NCBI GenBank assembly: GCA_013339765.2
Contig: CM023448.1
Location: forward strand, 285,626,817 to 285,690,816
From: Haemaphysalis longicornis
Taxonomy: Eukaryota > Arthropoda > Arachnida > Ixodida > Ixodidae
Direction of reading: 5' to 3'
DNA length: 64,000 bases
Under the pieces are notes generated by a model. That model searched no databases. It had not been told where the DNA came from and saw only the letters and a list, made by a program, of their open reading frames with translations. Positions 1 through 9,971 of the stretch are shown in pieces (positions within the stretch are counted from its first letter, which is position 1; the number at the start of each line of letters is the position of its first letter). The position numbers and the translations under genes were made by a program.

Positions 1-525
1 CGTCGGGGACTTCGCAGGCGCGGGGGTCACACGGCGGGCCAGCTCCTCACGTAAAAAACGAACCTCGGAACGGAGGGAGGCGACGATTCGAGCCTGCTGT
101 TCGGCTCCGCGGGAATGGTCCTTTCGGAGGCGCTCATTTTCTTCGCGCATTTGCGACACTTCGTCGCTCAAAAAAGAAATTCCCTCCAGCGCGTCGAGGA
201 GAAGACGGCGGAGACCGGCAATCTCACCACAAAGGTTACCCGGAGGGGAGAGAGAGGACACGGTCGGGGGAGCGGTGGGCTGCGGAGAACACGTTTCCGT
301 CGGGGATGCCTCCATCTCGTCGCTAGGCTTAGCGCCCGACTTGGTCGAATCGCACAAATTGCAGCAAAATGGGCGCGATCCAGCCCTCAAAAGTTCCAGT
401 TGGTCGTCCGGCCAGGTCACACACTTTGCATGCACACGTTTTACACACCTTTCGCAGCGATAGAACTGTTGTTTTCCGAAAAAAGGGCACGAGCAGAGCA
501 AGCATGCATCCCGGCTGGGCGCCAT
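1..525 (-). CDS. LINE ORF1-like protein, PHD-type finger plus coiled coil (runs off window)
   Basis: An uninterrupted frame runs from an ATG at 525-523 to the window edge, about 175 codons. The first 60 residues hold paired cysteines and histidine in PHD/zinc-finger order (CLLC, CERC, HAKC, CNLC). A Pro/Ser/Thr linker follows, then from about residue 105 a charged heptad-like stretch (SDEVSQMREENERLRKD and onward) that reads as a coiled coil. This layout is known for ORF1 of CR1/Jockey-type non-LTR retrotransposons, where the protein binds RNA and forms multimers. The frame is complete at its 5' end, but only 8 bases separate its ATG from a TAA microsatellite, so the 5' UTR is missing. It lies just beyond the 3' tail of the next LINE, on the same strand, so it belongs to another copy. 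A host PHD protein cannot be excluded. Confidence 0.6.
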   Translation of the reverse strand, partial: MAPSRDACLLCSCPFFGKQQFYRCERCVKRVHAKCVTWPDDQLELLRAGSRPFCCNLCDSTKSGAKPSDEMEASPTETCSPQPTAPPTVSSLSPPGNLCGEIAGLRRLLLDALEGISFLSDEVSQMREENERLRKDHSRGAEQQARIVASLRSEVRFLREELARRVTPAPAKSPT

Positions 526-532
526 GCTGCGG

Positions 533-533
<1 letters not shown>

Positions 534-563
<30 letters not shown>

Positions 564-586
564 CAATCAATCAATCAATCAATCAA
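534..586. repeat. (TAA)n followed by (CAAT)n microsatellite
   Basis: Pure TAA repeats at about 534-562 run into CAAT repeats at 563-586. On the minus strand the second block is an (ATTG)n tail placed directly after the AATAAA of the neighbouring LINE, so it is probably the retrotransposon 3' tail. The TAA block recurs at the other end of that LINE. Confidence 0.85.
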
Positions 587-2801
587 TGTTTATTAGAGTG
601 CCCAGGAACAGCCGAGGCCTTGGTTCTGGCGCACTGAGGAAGACAAAATGCGGCACTAATATACAGCAGAAACTCACAATATAAACAGTCAACAAGAAGA
701 ACGAGCGAAGAAAAAAAAAAGCAGTAAAACCCTAAGGATAATAAAAAGGTATTCCAAACACAATTAGACGATTAAGAAACTCTAATGGTGGATCAATGGC
801 AAAAGTATATGGAACAATGGTCACAGCAGTTGGGTGAAGTAAGCAGACATAAAAACGTATTCGCAGATATAGGCGAAAACACAAAGCTTCAATTAAACAT
901 GAATGTATGAAACAAAATACAGGAACTGATTTATGAAAAACAGCAACAGAAGATGGAAAGTACCAGACACATCACAATAAATCGGGTGCGATGGAAAGCA
1001 AGTAGCATACCGTAATATATGACAAGTCGATGAAGCAGTTACAGCCACAAAGTCACGAATATATTGGACTTACAAACCAGAAACAAGAACTATGAAGACA
1101 TTTCATACATAAACACCATATAAAAAACTAAAAAAAAGTGCCGAAAAGAAGAGTAATTATTGTATCACAGCTAACAACCCAGTCAAAAACTCCCGAAGGG
1201 GACGTTGAAATATATCAAGTTTCCCAGAGTGACAGTTATAGAGACGTTGCACTCTTTGGAGGGGGGAATGGGTGTTGAGTGCTGTAGCATTATGGAAAGG
1301 GGGGGGTAAACCTTGTTGTTTTTTGCGAAACACGAAGGCTGACTTGTGCAAGTAGTTCCTGGCATGTGATAATACCATGAAGCAGTTTATATAGAAAAAG
1401 AAGATCTAGGCGGGTTCGCCGACAACTCAGAGAGACAGGCAATGGGAATCTGGATACTGCTAAGGCAGTCTCGGGAGGCCCAGAGGAAAAACGATGCCTG
1501 TATATTGATAGAAATTTGGTCTGAACACGCTCTATACGTTTGCTGTTAGAATGACAGGTTCCATTCCATACGACAGAGGCATATTCTAGTTGAGGAATAC
1601 AAAGTGTTTTGAATAGTTTCAGGAATGAATTAGGGGACCGAAAGTCCCGTGAAAATCTGCATACAGCACCAAGAGAGCGAAGAGCCCGCCGAGTAAGTTG
1701 ATCGACATGGGGCGAGAAAGTTAAGGCGCTGTCAAAGAGCACTCCAAGGTCTCTGATACCATCAACTCTAGACAGGGCGCCGCCGTCAATTGTGTAAGGA
1801 AAGTAAAGGATGTTTGTTTTTCGGCTATAAGAGATTACCTTTGTTTTCTTTGGATTAAGAGTTAATCTATTCTTTGAACACCATTTAGAGAACAAGGACA
1901 CATCTTTGTTTAGGGAAACACAGTCCTCAGCAGACTTAATACGTTTGAATATTTTGATGTCATCAGCATAGATTAGGAACGAAGACTTCTTGATTGCAGC
2001 TGACACATCGTTTATAAAAATAGAAAACAACAGAGGGCCCAACACAGAGCCTTGGGGCACACCACTTGTTGTCCTGTACATAGCGGACTTCCTGCCGTTA
2101 ACACTCACATAACAAAACCGATTGTGTAGGTAACTCCATAACAATGCCACGAGTGGTGCATCAACGCCAGACAGTAAAAGATTATTAAGTAACAACGAGT
2201 GGCAGACAACATCGAATGCCTTGCTCAGGTCACAGTATACAACGTCCAACTGGCCCCTCTCTGAAACTGCTGCGGAGGCCTGCTCCATGAAGCAGGCGAG
2301 GTTTGTTGTTGTCGACTTTCCCGATATAAAACCATGCTGGTTAGGTATAAGGACGTTTTGTACAGAACTTGATAAGACTTTGTGAAGCGCTGTCTCAAAC
2401 AGCTTGGAGCAGGCACAAAGGAGAGAAACAGCCCTATAATTTGTTGCGTCAGACGTCGGGCCTGTCTTTAAAATTGGACGCACTCGAGAGATTTTCCACG
2501 TGCGGGGGAAGACGTTTGTTTTTAGACAATTATTGAATATAGAAGTTAGAACAGGTACAAAAATACTGCCATAGGTTTTAACAATGGCTGGAGGGATTCG
2601 TCAGGGCCACAGGACAAAGATGTTTTCATGCGCTTTAGGCTCTCAAGAACCAGCTTTTCGTCTAATAGTATAAGGCTAGGGCCTTGTACCTGGTTTAACA
2701 AAAGGTTCCTTACTGTCTCATCGCGCTGGCCATATGTAGCGCTAAATTGCTGCGCAAAATAGTTGGCGACGTCATGAACCAGTTCCCCAGAGGGATTAAT
2801 A
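563..2801 (-). mobile_element. 5'-truncated non-LTR retrotransposon (CR1/Jockey-like), RT and 3' UTR
   Basis: The element reads on the minus strand from 2801 to an AATAAA at 594-589 and an (ATTG)n tail. It holds the pre-RT and RT regions and a roughly 700-bp 3' UTR; the endonuclease and ORF1 are absent. It is flanked on both sides by TAA repeats, which suggests insertion into a TAA microsatellite. The stretch 600-1290 is the untranslated 3' part, and I see no other gene in it. Confidence 0.75.
1290..2790 (-). pseudogene. Reverse transcriptase of the 563-2801 LINE, one frameshift
   Basis: The continuous part (2483-1290, extending in frame to about 2595) carries RT motifs in order: a KTGPTSDATNYRAVSL block, DLSKAFD, SGVPQGSVLGPLLF, and the catalytic YADD box followed by NPKKTK, then the thumb and a C-terminal region. 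The motif wording fits the CR1/Jockey superfamily. Upstream, the pre-RT segment continues in another frame (SLKRMKTSLSCGPDE) and rejoins at about 2597, so a single-base loss breaks the gene there. The product would prime DNA synthesis on nicked chromosomal DNA. The copy is truncated and frameshifted, so it is probably not active itself, but the long intact catalytic frame suggests that it is fairly young. Confidence 0.82.
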
Positions 2802-2810
2802 ATAATAATA

Positions 2811-2853
<43 letters not shown>
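2799..2853. repeat. (TAA)n microsatellite at LINE/BEL junction
   Basis: About 17 TAA units with one slip at about 2815. The array separates the 5' end of the minus-strand LINE from a plus-strand BEL/Pao fragment. Confidence 0.9.
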
Positions 2854-2855
<2 letters not shown>

Positions 2856-3200
2856 CCTCAAGCTGTGGAAGTGCAGGCAGCAAAAAGTAAACGACTTTTG
2901 GAAGCGCTGGTATAAGGAATACCTTTTGTCCCTTAGAAGCGCGCATATCAGAGGAGTACAGCCTGATAACCAGTTTAAGGTTGGCGAGGTAGTTGTCATC
3001 AAGGTAGACAAGGTGCCCATAACATTTTGGAAACTCGGTAGGATAACCACGGTGTACTCAACGAGGGACAATCATGTTAGGGCATGAAGGTCGCTTTACC
3101 AGGAGGTAGAGAAGTGACTAGACCAGTACAGCTGTTGTGCCCGTTGGAGTTGGTTGAGCGCACTTTGTCGGGCGCAGAGGATGTTGTAAATTGTATTTGA
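2856..3200 (+). pseudogene. BEL/Pao LTR retrotransposon pol, C-terminal (DUF5641-type) fragment
   Basis: Read on the plus strand, the frame gives RWYKEYLLSLRSAH, then VGEVVVIKVDKVP, FWKLGRITTVY and, after a frameshift near 3085, PGGREVTRPVQLLCPLE, ending at TGA 3198-3200. This is the small C-terminal domain that follows the integrase core in BEL/Pao polyproteins. Everything upstream (gag, protease, RT, integrase core) is missing and is replaced by the TAA array. A 3' LTR would be expected from about 3200 onward. I cannot delimit it, but the 3200-3420 stretch without a gene may be that LTR. Confidence 0.7.
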
Positions 3201-3529
3201 ACATCGCGTGGAACTGTCACGTGGTCGGAACGAGCCGCGCAAGGAAGAGGACGATGAAGATGATATGTACGTGCAGCACGCGACGCGTGCAGTGCCTTTT
3301 CTTTGTCTTCTGTAAAAAAAGAACACGACGCTCGCTGAGATGGATGCCGGGTTTTGCGTCGTTTTTCTTTGACGCCGCTAAAAGTCGAGGCGCGGTTTTC
3401 CCACAAGGCTCACTTTTTTACGCACCCCCACCTTCTCTTGGGAGGCTGCCCCAAGCTGTCCAGCATTGAGGCTGTCCATGGAGGCTTCCCAGCACCACCC
3501 TGCTGACGTCAGACCTCGGCGTCCCAGAC

Positions 3530-4762
3530 ATGGCGAGGCCCCTGGCGTGTTGGTGCCGGACGGGGCAATACGTCCCCCTCGACGAGAATCCCCTCATCCA
3601 ATTGGTCAGGCGCCAACGCGAGCTCCAGGACGAACGAGGACGGGGTCGAGGACGGGGTCGAGGACGGCCGCTGCTGGTGTTTTCATCTGAAAGCTCGAGC
3701 TCTCCGTCTGATGACGACATCGACTACGTCGGTGCATACCGGAGGTTCGAGGAGAGGGTTCTGGTACGCAGCCGTCACAACCACCCGGAACACCACCCAG
3801 GTCGTGCCGTGCCGCCTGCAGGGCAGTCGTCGAGGTTGGGGGCGACATCGCGTATGATGCACGCCAATACTTCGTCAGCCGCCCAGGTCCGGCCTCAGGA
3901 GCACCGGAGGGGGTTCGCTGGCGCTGCTGCTGTGCCCCGGGCAGCCGCCTCGTCTACGGTCGTGAGGGCACGCTGCCAGCCACTTACCACCTCGCGGGCG
4001 CTGCGCGGCCGGCCGGCAATGGCTCCCCGAGCCCAGCCGTATCAGCATGCAGCCGCCGGCGAAGCTGCTACGACGTCGGGTGGTCAGAGCGGCGGCGATC
4101 GCGAAGAGGACGTCCGCGCCCTGCGCACTTGTAGGGCCCAGATGCAGGCGGCGCAGCGGTCGACCCACGCCTTCGACCCCACGGTGTGGAGGCAGTCCTG
4201 GCCCGAAGGGGCTGACCACGACGACGAGGAGGCTGACGGGGACAAGGAGGATGAGGACGAGGGCGAGTACGACGTCGAGGACGCCGATGACGTGGGGGAG
4301 GACGATGAGGATGAGCCCCGCCACCGGCCCATCCAAGGAGAGTCGTCCCTCCAGGACGAGGACTGCTGCTCGTCTGCGGCTTTCGTGCTCACCACGGAGC
4401 TGGCCTACAGCACCGTCCCCAGCCCGTCCCCGCCCCCACCCGAGCAGGCCACTGCTCCTGCTACTTCCACCCCGCCCCCGGCCGCAGCAGCGGAGCCGGT
4501 GCCAGCTCTATGCCCGAGGGTGTACACCAGGTGCCTTGAGGTCCGGGGCCTCCTGGAGACGGCTACCGAGGAGTCCGTCTTCTACGCGATGTCGCCCTTC
4601 ACCCCCGTCGATGACGGGGCCCTCTTTCGGGCCGATGGTCGACTGGGCGCCCAAGTCATGCTGCTGGAGGAGGTCCGCCTAAAGTGGATCTGCAAATGTG
4701 TGGAGGTGGCGCTCACCCCGGAAGACCATCCCAAGCCGCTCGTGTTTGGATACCAGGTGTAG
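3530..4762 (+). CDS. Hypothetical GC-rich low-complexity protein, 410 aa
   Basis: I do not recognise this protein. The frame opens with ATG and is followed by an AATAAA 125 bases after the stop. Visible parts are a GRGRGRGRG run at residues 37-46, a Ser/Asp patch (about 52-65), an Ala/Arg-rich middle, an Asp/Glu-rich tract of about 45 residues (about 234-265), a Pro/Ala tract (about 300-330) and a less biased C-terminus containing VRLKWICKCVEVAL. The C-terminal 80 residues look the most like a folded domain. GC content is far above the neighbours. In such GC-rich DNA long frames also open by chance on other frames, and they do here, so the coding call is only moderate. It may be a multicopy transposon-associated ORF, since it sits among retroelements. 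Confidence 0.45.
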   Translation: MARPLACWCRTGQYVPLDENPLIQLVRRQRELQDERGRGRGRGRGRPLLVFSSESSSSPSDDDIDYVGAYRRFEERVLVRSRHNHPEHHPGRAVPPAGQSSRLGATSRMMHANTSSAAQVRPQEHRRGFAGAAAVPRAAASSTVVRARCQPLTTSRALRGRPAMAPRAQPYQHAAAGEAATTSGGQSGGDREEDVRALRTCRAQMQAAQRSTHAFDPTVWRQSWPEGADHDDEEADGDKEDEDEGEYDVEDADDVGEDDEDEPRHRPIQGESSLQDEDCCSSAAFVLTTELAYSTVPSPSPPPPEQATAPATSTPPPAAAAEPVPALCPRVYTRCLEVRGLLETATEESVFYAMSPFTPVDDGALFRADGRLGAQVMLLEEVRLKWICKCVEVALTPEDHPKPLVFGYQV

Positions 4763-4887
4763 TGGTGCGCCCGTCACCACTGTGGACGGCACAGGAGGAT
4801 GGGCTCCGGCCTGGGCACCTCATCTCACCCGCACCCACCATTTCTTCACCCTTAGTAAAAACGTTAAACGGCCTCTAGCTTCGGCCA

Positions 4888-4893
4888 AATAAA
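4888..4893 (+). terminator. Polyadenylation signal AATAAA
   Basis: AATAAA 125 bases beyond the stop of the 410-codon frame, followed by a T/C-rich stretch. It supports transcription of that frame but could occur by chance. Confidence 0.5.
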
Positions 4894-4919
4894 GGTCTTT
4901 TCTCCTCTACTCTTCAACA

Positions 4920-6090
4920 GTAACTATAGGTTCCAATAGATGGCGTGTGGGCTGGGGAAAGCGGGAAAACTGAAATGACTTGAACATGCCTCTACCGTGT
5001 TTATCGTTAGAAGTGAGACGGTAGAGAAAGGGCGTGAGAGGTTGGCGGGAGAGAGGACTTACGCGGAAGGGGCCGCAAAAAACTCTCGTGTCTCTACGAA
5101 ACTTGCAGTGAAGAGAGCAGATACGCGGCCATGCTTTTATTTTTTATTTTTCTGGCTCTTAGGATTTCGCCTCGCATCCGCTTTCGCCTTTTGGTAACGC
5201 TGTGTCTAGAGTGCATTTGAAGCGACGTTCAGCGGCGTTTTGCAAGAAAACGCCGCCTCCGGCACTACTCGCTCTCCTTGACATACGCAACATATTTTAG
5301 CCTAACGACAAGACAACTATTTAAAATACCGGAACTCCACCGCTCTTCATCACGGGGCTAGGACGGAACACCTCTAAACCACTATGGCAGACGTTCTGAT
5401 CCGTGCAAGCTTACGGATGCCGCTGTATGTACTCTAGCTACGCCTTTAGAGCTGACCTGGAGTGCCGTGAGTTTTGGATATATCGTTGTCCTTGTTTCGC
5501 AGCCGCTTTCGTCATGGTGCATTGCACCACCTGCCGCTGCGATCCCGCGATCTAAAGCGGTTTTGTGGCAAAATGCAATCGGCGTCAGAGTGCTCTTAGC
5601 TATCAAACCCTCGTTTGTTTGTGAAAGCGTCACGCTGAACCCTGCAACAACAAAACAAACTTTGCTTCGCCTGCATGCTGTTTCAGCTGCGGGCCGTCAA
5701 GGAAAACTTGCCGACAATCTTCGTCGCAGGTCGGTCAGTTTTAAAACGCTTCTATAATGGTCATGGTAGCTACGAATGTGTGAGCTGCATGCCATGTTGT
5801 CACGCACAGGTGCAGTCGGGAGTAAACGGAGCATGGGTCCGCGGAATAAACATTGCTCTTATGCAACTGTCAGCGTAAACGGCGTACATGCGTGCACTTG
5901 GGCACACAGCAGAGAATCCACACTCCGGCTGCGTCTGCGATTTTTTTCCTTTGAGCTCACTGGTTTTACTGCTACAGAGACAAAATAGCGCTGCTTGGGC
6001 TCTTATTCTAGTCGCGCGAAGATTGTGCAGGGGAGTTAGCAATGTTCCATTCTGGCATGCGCTTTTCGCAGAACTACGTCCATAGGGCGC
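4920..6090. other. No supported gene
   Basis: Short frames on both strands have no recognisable domains or convincing splice sites. I see nothing else here. Confidence 0.5.
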
Positions 6091-6096
6091 GGAACC

Positions 6097-6102
6097 TTTA
6101 TT
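6097..6102 (-). terminator. Polyadenylation signal AATAAA
   Basis: On the minus strand AATAAA lies 77 bases after the stop codon of the terminal exon at 6851-6180. This is a normal distance and supports that exon as a real 3' end. Confidence 0.75.
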
Positions 6103-6179
6103 CACACACAAAGTAGCGGTTTATGTACATGCTGGAAGAGGGGAGGGTAAAGGATGCTCTCATATCAAACTGCTCAGTG

Positions 6180-6851
6180 CTACTGAAGTAGCTTTTTCTT
6201 GAGCCGGTGGATGGACTCTACATCGTCGGAGCCTTCCATGAAGCCATCGTTGGAGTCATCTTTATCCGTGTCATCCCTCCTGGCGTCCCAGCCGTTACCT
6301 CGGTTGCGGTGGCTCTTGTCGCCACGGGGTCCCCTAAAGGCACCGCCAAATGATGCCGCCGACTTGACGTCGTCGTCGCCACTGTCGTTCTTCCCATCCT
6401 CTTCGGTACCCAAACGGGAGCTCCTTTTCCGGCTGGGCTCTTTCTTTCCGCCCTCTTCGGTGCCGTGACGGAAGCCCCCTCTTCGGCCAGGCTCGTTCTT
6501 ACCGCCCTCTTCGGTGCCGTAACGGAAGCCCCCTTTCCGACTGGGCTCGTTTTTATCGACATCTTCAGTGCCGTAGTGGGTGCCCCCTTTGAGGCTAGGC
6601 TCGTTCTTACCGCCCTCTTCAGTGCCGTGACTAGATCCCCCTTTCAGGCTGGGCTCGTTCTTGTCCTCTTCAGTGCCGTAACGGGAGCCCCCTTCCCGGT
6701 TCCACTTGCTCTGGTCCCGATCGCTGCTGCGAGAGTTGTGCTGATTTCGCTCGAACTCGTCGCTGCCCCTCGGGTAGTCGTCTGCTTGAGGAACGCGTGG
6801 CTCAAATGGGACTTTGCGCAGTGGAGGATAGAAAGGGTTCTCGGTAGTTAC
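6180..6851 (-). CDS. Terminal exon, secreted-type protein with 18-residue tandem repeats
   Basis: The acceptor is strong (TTTGTCCTTCTTTCGCAG before GTAACTACC) and the exon runs in phase 0 for 223 codons to a TAG, with AATAAA downstream. The encoded tail is very hydrophilic. It starts TTENPFYPPLRKVPFEPR, then has five consecutive 18-residue units of the type KNEPSxKGGxxxGTEEGG (6662-6393), then an acidic and Arg/Asp-rich end finishing in HRLKKKLLQ. No membrane segment or cysteine is present. The upstream exon at 7516-7434 also ends in phase 0, so the two join cleanly. I do not recognise the family. Low-complexity repeats of this kind are common in secreted arthropod proteins, but that role is inference from the linked cysteine exons and signal-peptide exon. 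Confidence 0.72.
   Translation of the reverse strand, partial: VTTENPFYPPLRKVPFEPRVPQADDYPRGSDEFERNQHNSRSSDRDQSKWNREGGSRYGTEEDKNEPSLKGGSSHGTEEGGKNEPSLKGGTHYGTEDVDKNEPSRKGGFRYGTEEGGKNEPGRRGGFRHGTEEGGKKEPSRKRSSRLGTEEDGKNDSGDDDVKSAASFGGAFRGPRGDKSHRNRGNGWDARRDDTDKDDSNDGFMEGSDDVESIHRLKKKLLQ
6393..6662 (-). repeat. 54-bp in-frame tandem repeat, 5 units
   Basis: Five units of exactly 54 bp, each encoding 18 residues that begin KNEP, KNEP, KNEP, KNEP and KKEP. A half unit precedes them and a decayed start of a sixth follows. The length is kept without any indel, so the reading frame is preserved. Confidence 0.9.
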
Positions 6852-7433
6852 CTGCGAAAGAAGGACAAAACAGTCAGCCAAAAATGCGACGATGCACGAG
6901 GACAAGCAAAGGACTGCGGCGACACGGCCTTACTGCATGAGGCAGCTGCCCGCACGAGTTGTTCACTAGTTTCCACGTTAGTGAACATTATCGTTAGTTA
7001 TTTCTGCACTTTATAAACCTGTATTCAAATGGGAAGGCAAAGTTCCCATTTTGGCGTGAGTCATTTCACCACGTATATAGATGGTCACACATTTACCCTA
7101 AAAACTTCATCGGTGTATTTGAAGAGCTTTCGGCGTGTACGCTGGCCCTCGAGAGTCTCGGACGGCGTCCTTGCTGTTGACTCGTCCTCAGCGAAAAGCT
7201 TATTTCCGGGTCGGGTTCCCACGGCAGGTTTCTCGTCTCCACCGCTCCTTCCGCGTTTCGCTGCAGTGAACGGAAGAAAGTGCTCGTAAAGCCCTGCCTG
7301 TGACTGGGATCATGCGGTGAGCCTGCGATCGAGCACAGACCCTGAGAGAATCTCCCGCTCCCGGTGAGTTAAAAATGACAGTGATCCACTCAGGTCGCTG
7401 CATGCACGCATCGCCTAGGCTGCTGACACTTAC

Positions 7434-7516
7434 TGGAGCACCAGATGCGCACCGTTCTTCTATCCCGACGCTCAAATTGCGTGATAGCCAAGGGATAAAG
7501 TTCTTGATGGACAAAG
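7434..7516 (-). CDS. Internal exon (phase 1 to 0) of the same gene
   Basis: Minus-strand acceptor TTGAATTCTGACAG and donor CCA|GTAAGT bracket 83 bases: two bases finishing a codon plus 27 codons. It encodes a segment ending GIEERCASGAP, with one cysteine. The entry phase matches the exon at 8237-8095 and the exit phase matches the terminal exon at 6851. Its EERCAS segment resembles EEHCAG in the exon at 10234-10142, which suggests paralogous exons. No known domain is recognised. Confidence 0.65.
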
Positions 7517-8094
7517 CTGTCAGAATTCAAATGCTTAGCTATAACTAGCCGTGCTCAGTTTAGTTTTTTAGTTGATGCCAGGATCGGCTTGCACTTTCGG
7601 GAAAGGAAGCGAATGCAACTCGTGGGAATGCTATGGAGCAATCGGTGCCTTCTTCCTGAGCCAATTAAAAAAGCACAAGCCTGGCACATTACAAGGAATG
7701 CTACAACCGGCTTCTTTACTCTCGTAACCTTCACGTAAAAAAACGATGGGTGCCAGCTCAGTGAAACAAAAAAGTGGGACAAACTTGCGTCTCCTCATTT
7801 TAAGCACAATGAATGGAATGCCCCAAGCAAAGTTTTAATGGTAGATTCGGCACCAACGACATTGTACGATTATGTTCCGTTTAGACGTCCTCAGACGTTT
7901 TAATACGCCGTTTTTGGGTGTGGAATGAGCTAAACCAAACCGAATTTACTTAAAAGGTCCGAGAAAACTCAACGTTGTGGCCCATTCTGTCCGCTCATTG
8001 TTCATTCTGGGGTATCACGGACAGCTGTCGTGACAATTATAACTATGTTGTGAGGACCATGAATTACTCGCAGGTAGAAGGAAATAAGTCATAC

Positions 8095-8237
8095 CTTTGT
8101 TGCTTCTGCACTGGTTCTGGTAATTGTACACAAGAATTCCCATGACATTCCGAGCGTGGTAACTGAACTGACTATTACTTCCGCAACTGAGGGTTTGGCC
8201 AATCATTTCCAGGCACTTTCTGAAGTTCTCGAAAGCA
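8095..8237 (-). CDS. Three-cysteine internal exon (phase 2 to 1), copy 1
   Basis: The acceptor CCCCTCTTTTTAG and donor AAAG|GTATGA define 143 bases. Translation gives seven residues, then C-x9-C-x24-C, then five residues. The same layout, including the seven residues from splice site to first cysteine, is found in exons at 19882, 13523 and 10872. The exon joins in phase to 7516-7434 and then to the repeat-rich terminal exon, giving a three-exon 3' end. The spaced cysteines suggest a disulfide-bonded extracellular domain; this is inference, because I cannot name the family. Confidence 0.68.
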
Positions 8238-8259
8238 CTAAAAAGAGGGGGGAAAAGCA

Positions 8260-9970
8260 ATGAGAATATCATAAAAAAGTATATGTACCGTGGTTTTTAA
8301 ACAGGCAAGTCATCGTTTCAGTGTAAGTGATAAAAATTGTCGGCACAGAAAAAATAGCATTAGGGCACCTTGAGCAACACTTTGCAACAACGCTGTAAAT
8401 TTGGTATTTAGACATATCGGTGTGTCAACTAGAATGCCGAGGTAGCAGTTCAACACCTCAATGGCCAGTGAAAGCTGGTGCGCACGCAATTACAAGGTAT
8501 AGCGGAACAGTGCACCGAAAGTAGCGCTCTGTTTAAATTTACGGACATGGAAGTTGTCCGTGTTGCCGCCCTCCATTCGTGGAGAGAGTCTTCTCGCTGT
8601 CTGTCGGCTTGAGTGAGGCGCGCGTGAGCGCGAGACGGTGAAGTGTGAAAATACTTTAGGTGGCGTCGCTTGCTTTAACAGATTACCGCGGCTACTGGTA
8701 AAAAGCTTGAAGGTTCTAATCAGGCATCTCCTCCGCGCGTCAGGCACGACAAGCCTGCCCCGAAGGATAAGTTTTCTACTATTCCTTGAGCGAGGATAGT
8801 GCCTCAAGGTACATTTAGTGCTACCAACCCACTTATTTGCTATTTTGTAGTGCGTTTTCCTTCGGCGAGCTTGTACTCGTTCTTGGAAAAAGGAAAAGTC
8901 ACTTTAATGATACCTTGGTAAAAAAGTGGCCGCGTGTCTGCTCCTTTCGTTGCAAATGTAGGCAAAAGACGATAGTCTATGTCTACATTTGCCAAGTAAG
9001 TGCGTCCCTTCGTTTTTCCGTTCACCTCTCATGTTATTCCTCTTGCGTCGCGCTCCTCCCAAGGTAAACGCGCCAAAGCTTTGCTTAAGTCAGTTTGAAT
9101 TTACCGCGTTCCACTGCTCCAGGCTGGGTGCCAGCGCGGCCGTACAGCGGAGACGCGCGTGAATCGAGGCGCCCTACTTCAAAGTTTATAGAACCGCGTT
9201 ACCTTAGTCCACGTGCGTTCCAAGCACAACGTGGAACCTATCTAGTGGAACCTTTCGTAACTGTTGCCGCTTGATTTCTTAAAATTCCGCCAAAACATAT
9301 AGTGGCAGGGCGACAGCAGGCGATAGTGCGATTTTTTTTTCTGCAGTGGATGTAGTAATGCATTTCGCAAAAATCAAGCATCTATGAATTTTTTTTTATA
9401 AAGGAACACTGTCAATATCCCTTGTGTTTTATTGTCTGTCTTATATTTTCGTAATGTCTTGTTCTTGTTCAACAATGTTGACGAGTATGAACATATAAAC
9501 CGGACTTAGAGGTTTAGATTTGGCTGTGAGTATATGAGACTATTGCGCAGACTTCGTTTCACTTTTGATGGGTGGCTGAATCGAGTCGGAGAGACAGACA
9601 GACAGTGAGACCAAAATGACTGGGTTTAAGTAGCCCAAGAAAGACTATCGTGTTTAAAAATTCAAAGCACGTATCAAAAGCGGCAGTAAACACTGTTGAA
9701 ACCACGCGCTGCGCACCCCCCCCCCCCCCCCCCCCCTCCGCAATCTACCCATAAGGGCTACATCGCTTATTTCGCTGTGAGCGCTGAGATCGGGGGAGAA
9801 AGAATAGGGTGGTCCCAGTGCATATCTGACTGCTGGCGCAATGGAATCGCTACGGGAACGACCCAGAAACACGGGATTGAGAAACAAACCAATGACAGAA
9901 AATTAAACAGGAGAGACGCGGAGTAAAGGCCATTATCTCTTTAATCCAGCGATTTTTTCCTGATAATACC
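8260..9970. other. No supported gene; contains a poly-C tract
   Basis: Apart from a 21-base C run at 9716-9736 I find no feature that I can defend. If the 8237 exon begins a separate gene, its signal-peptide exon should lie here, but I could not identify one. Confidence 0.4.
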
Positions 9971-9971
9971 G

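Noticed and set aside
3875..4682. Long open frames overlapping the 410-codon ORF on other frames and on the minus strand
   Set aside because: They arise from high GC and rare stop codons; composition is Arg/Ser/Pro noise and there is no independent signal.
6465..7016. 183-codon plus-strand frame
   Set aside because: It is antisense to the repeat-rich terminal exon; the 54-bp repeat keeps the opposite frame open too.
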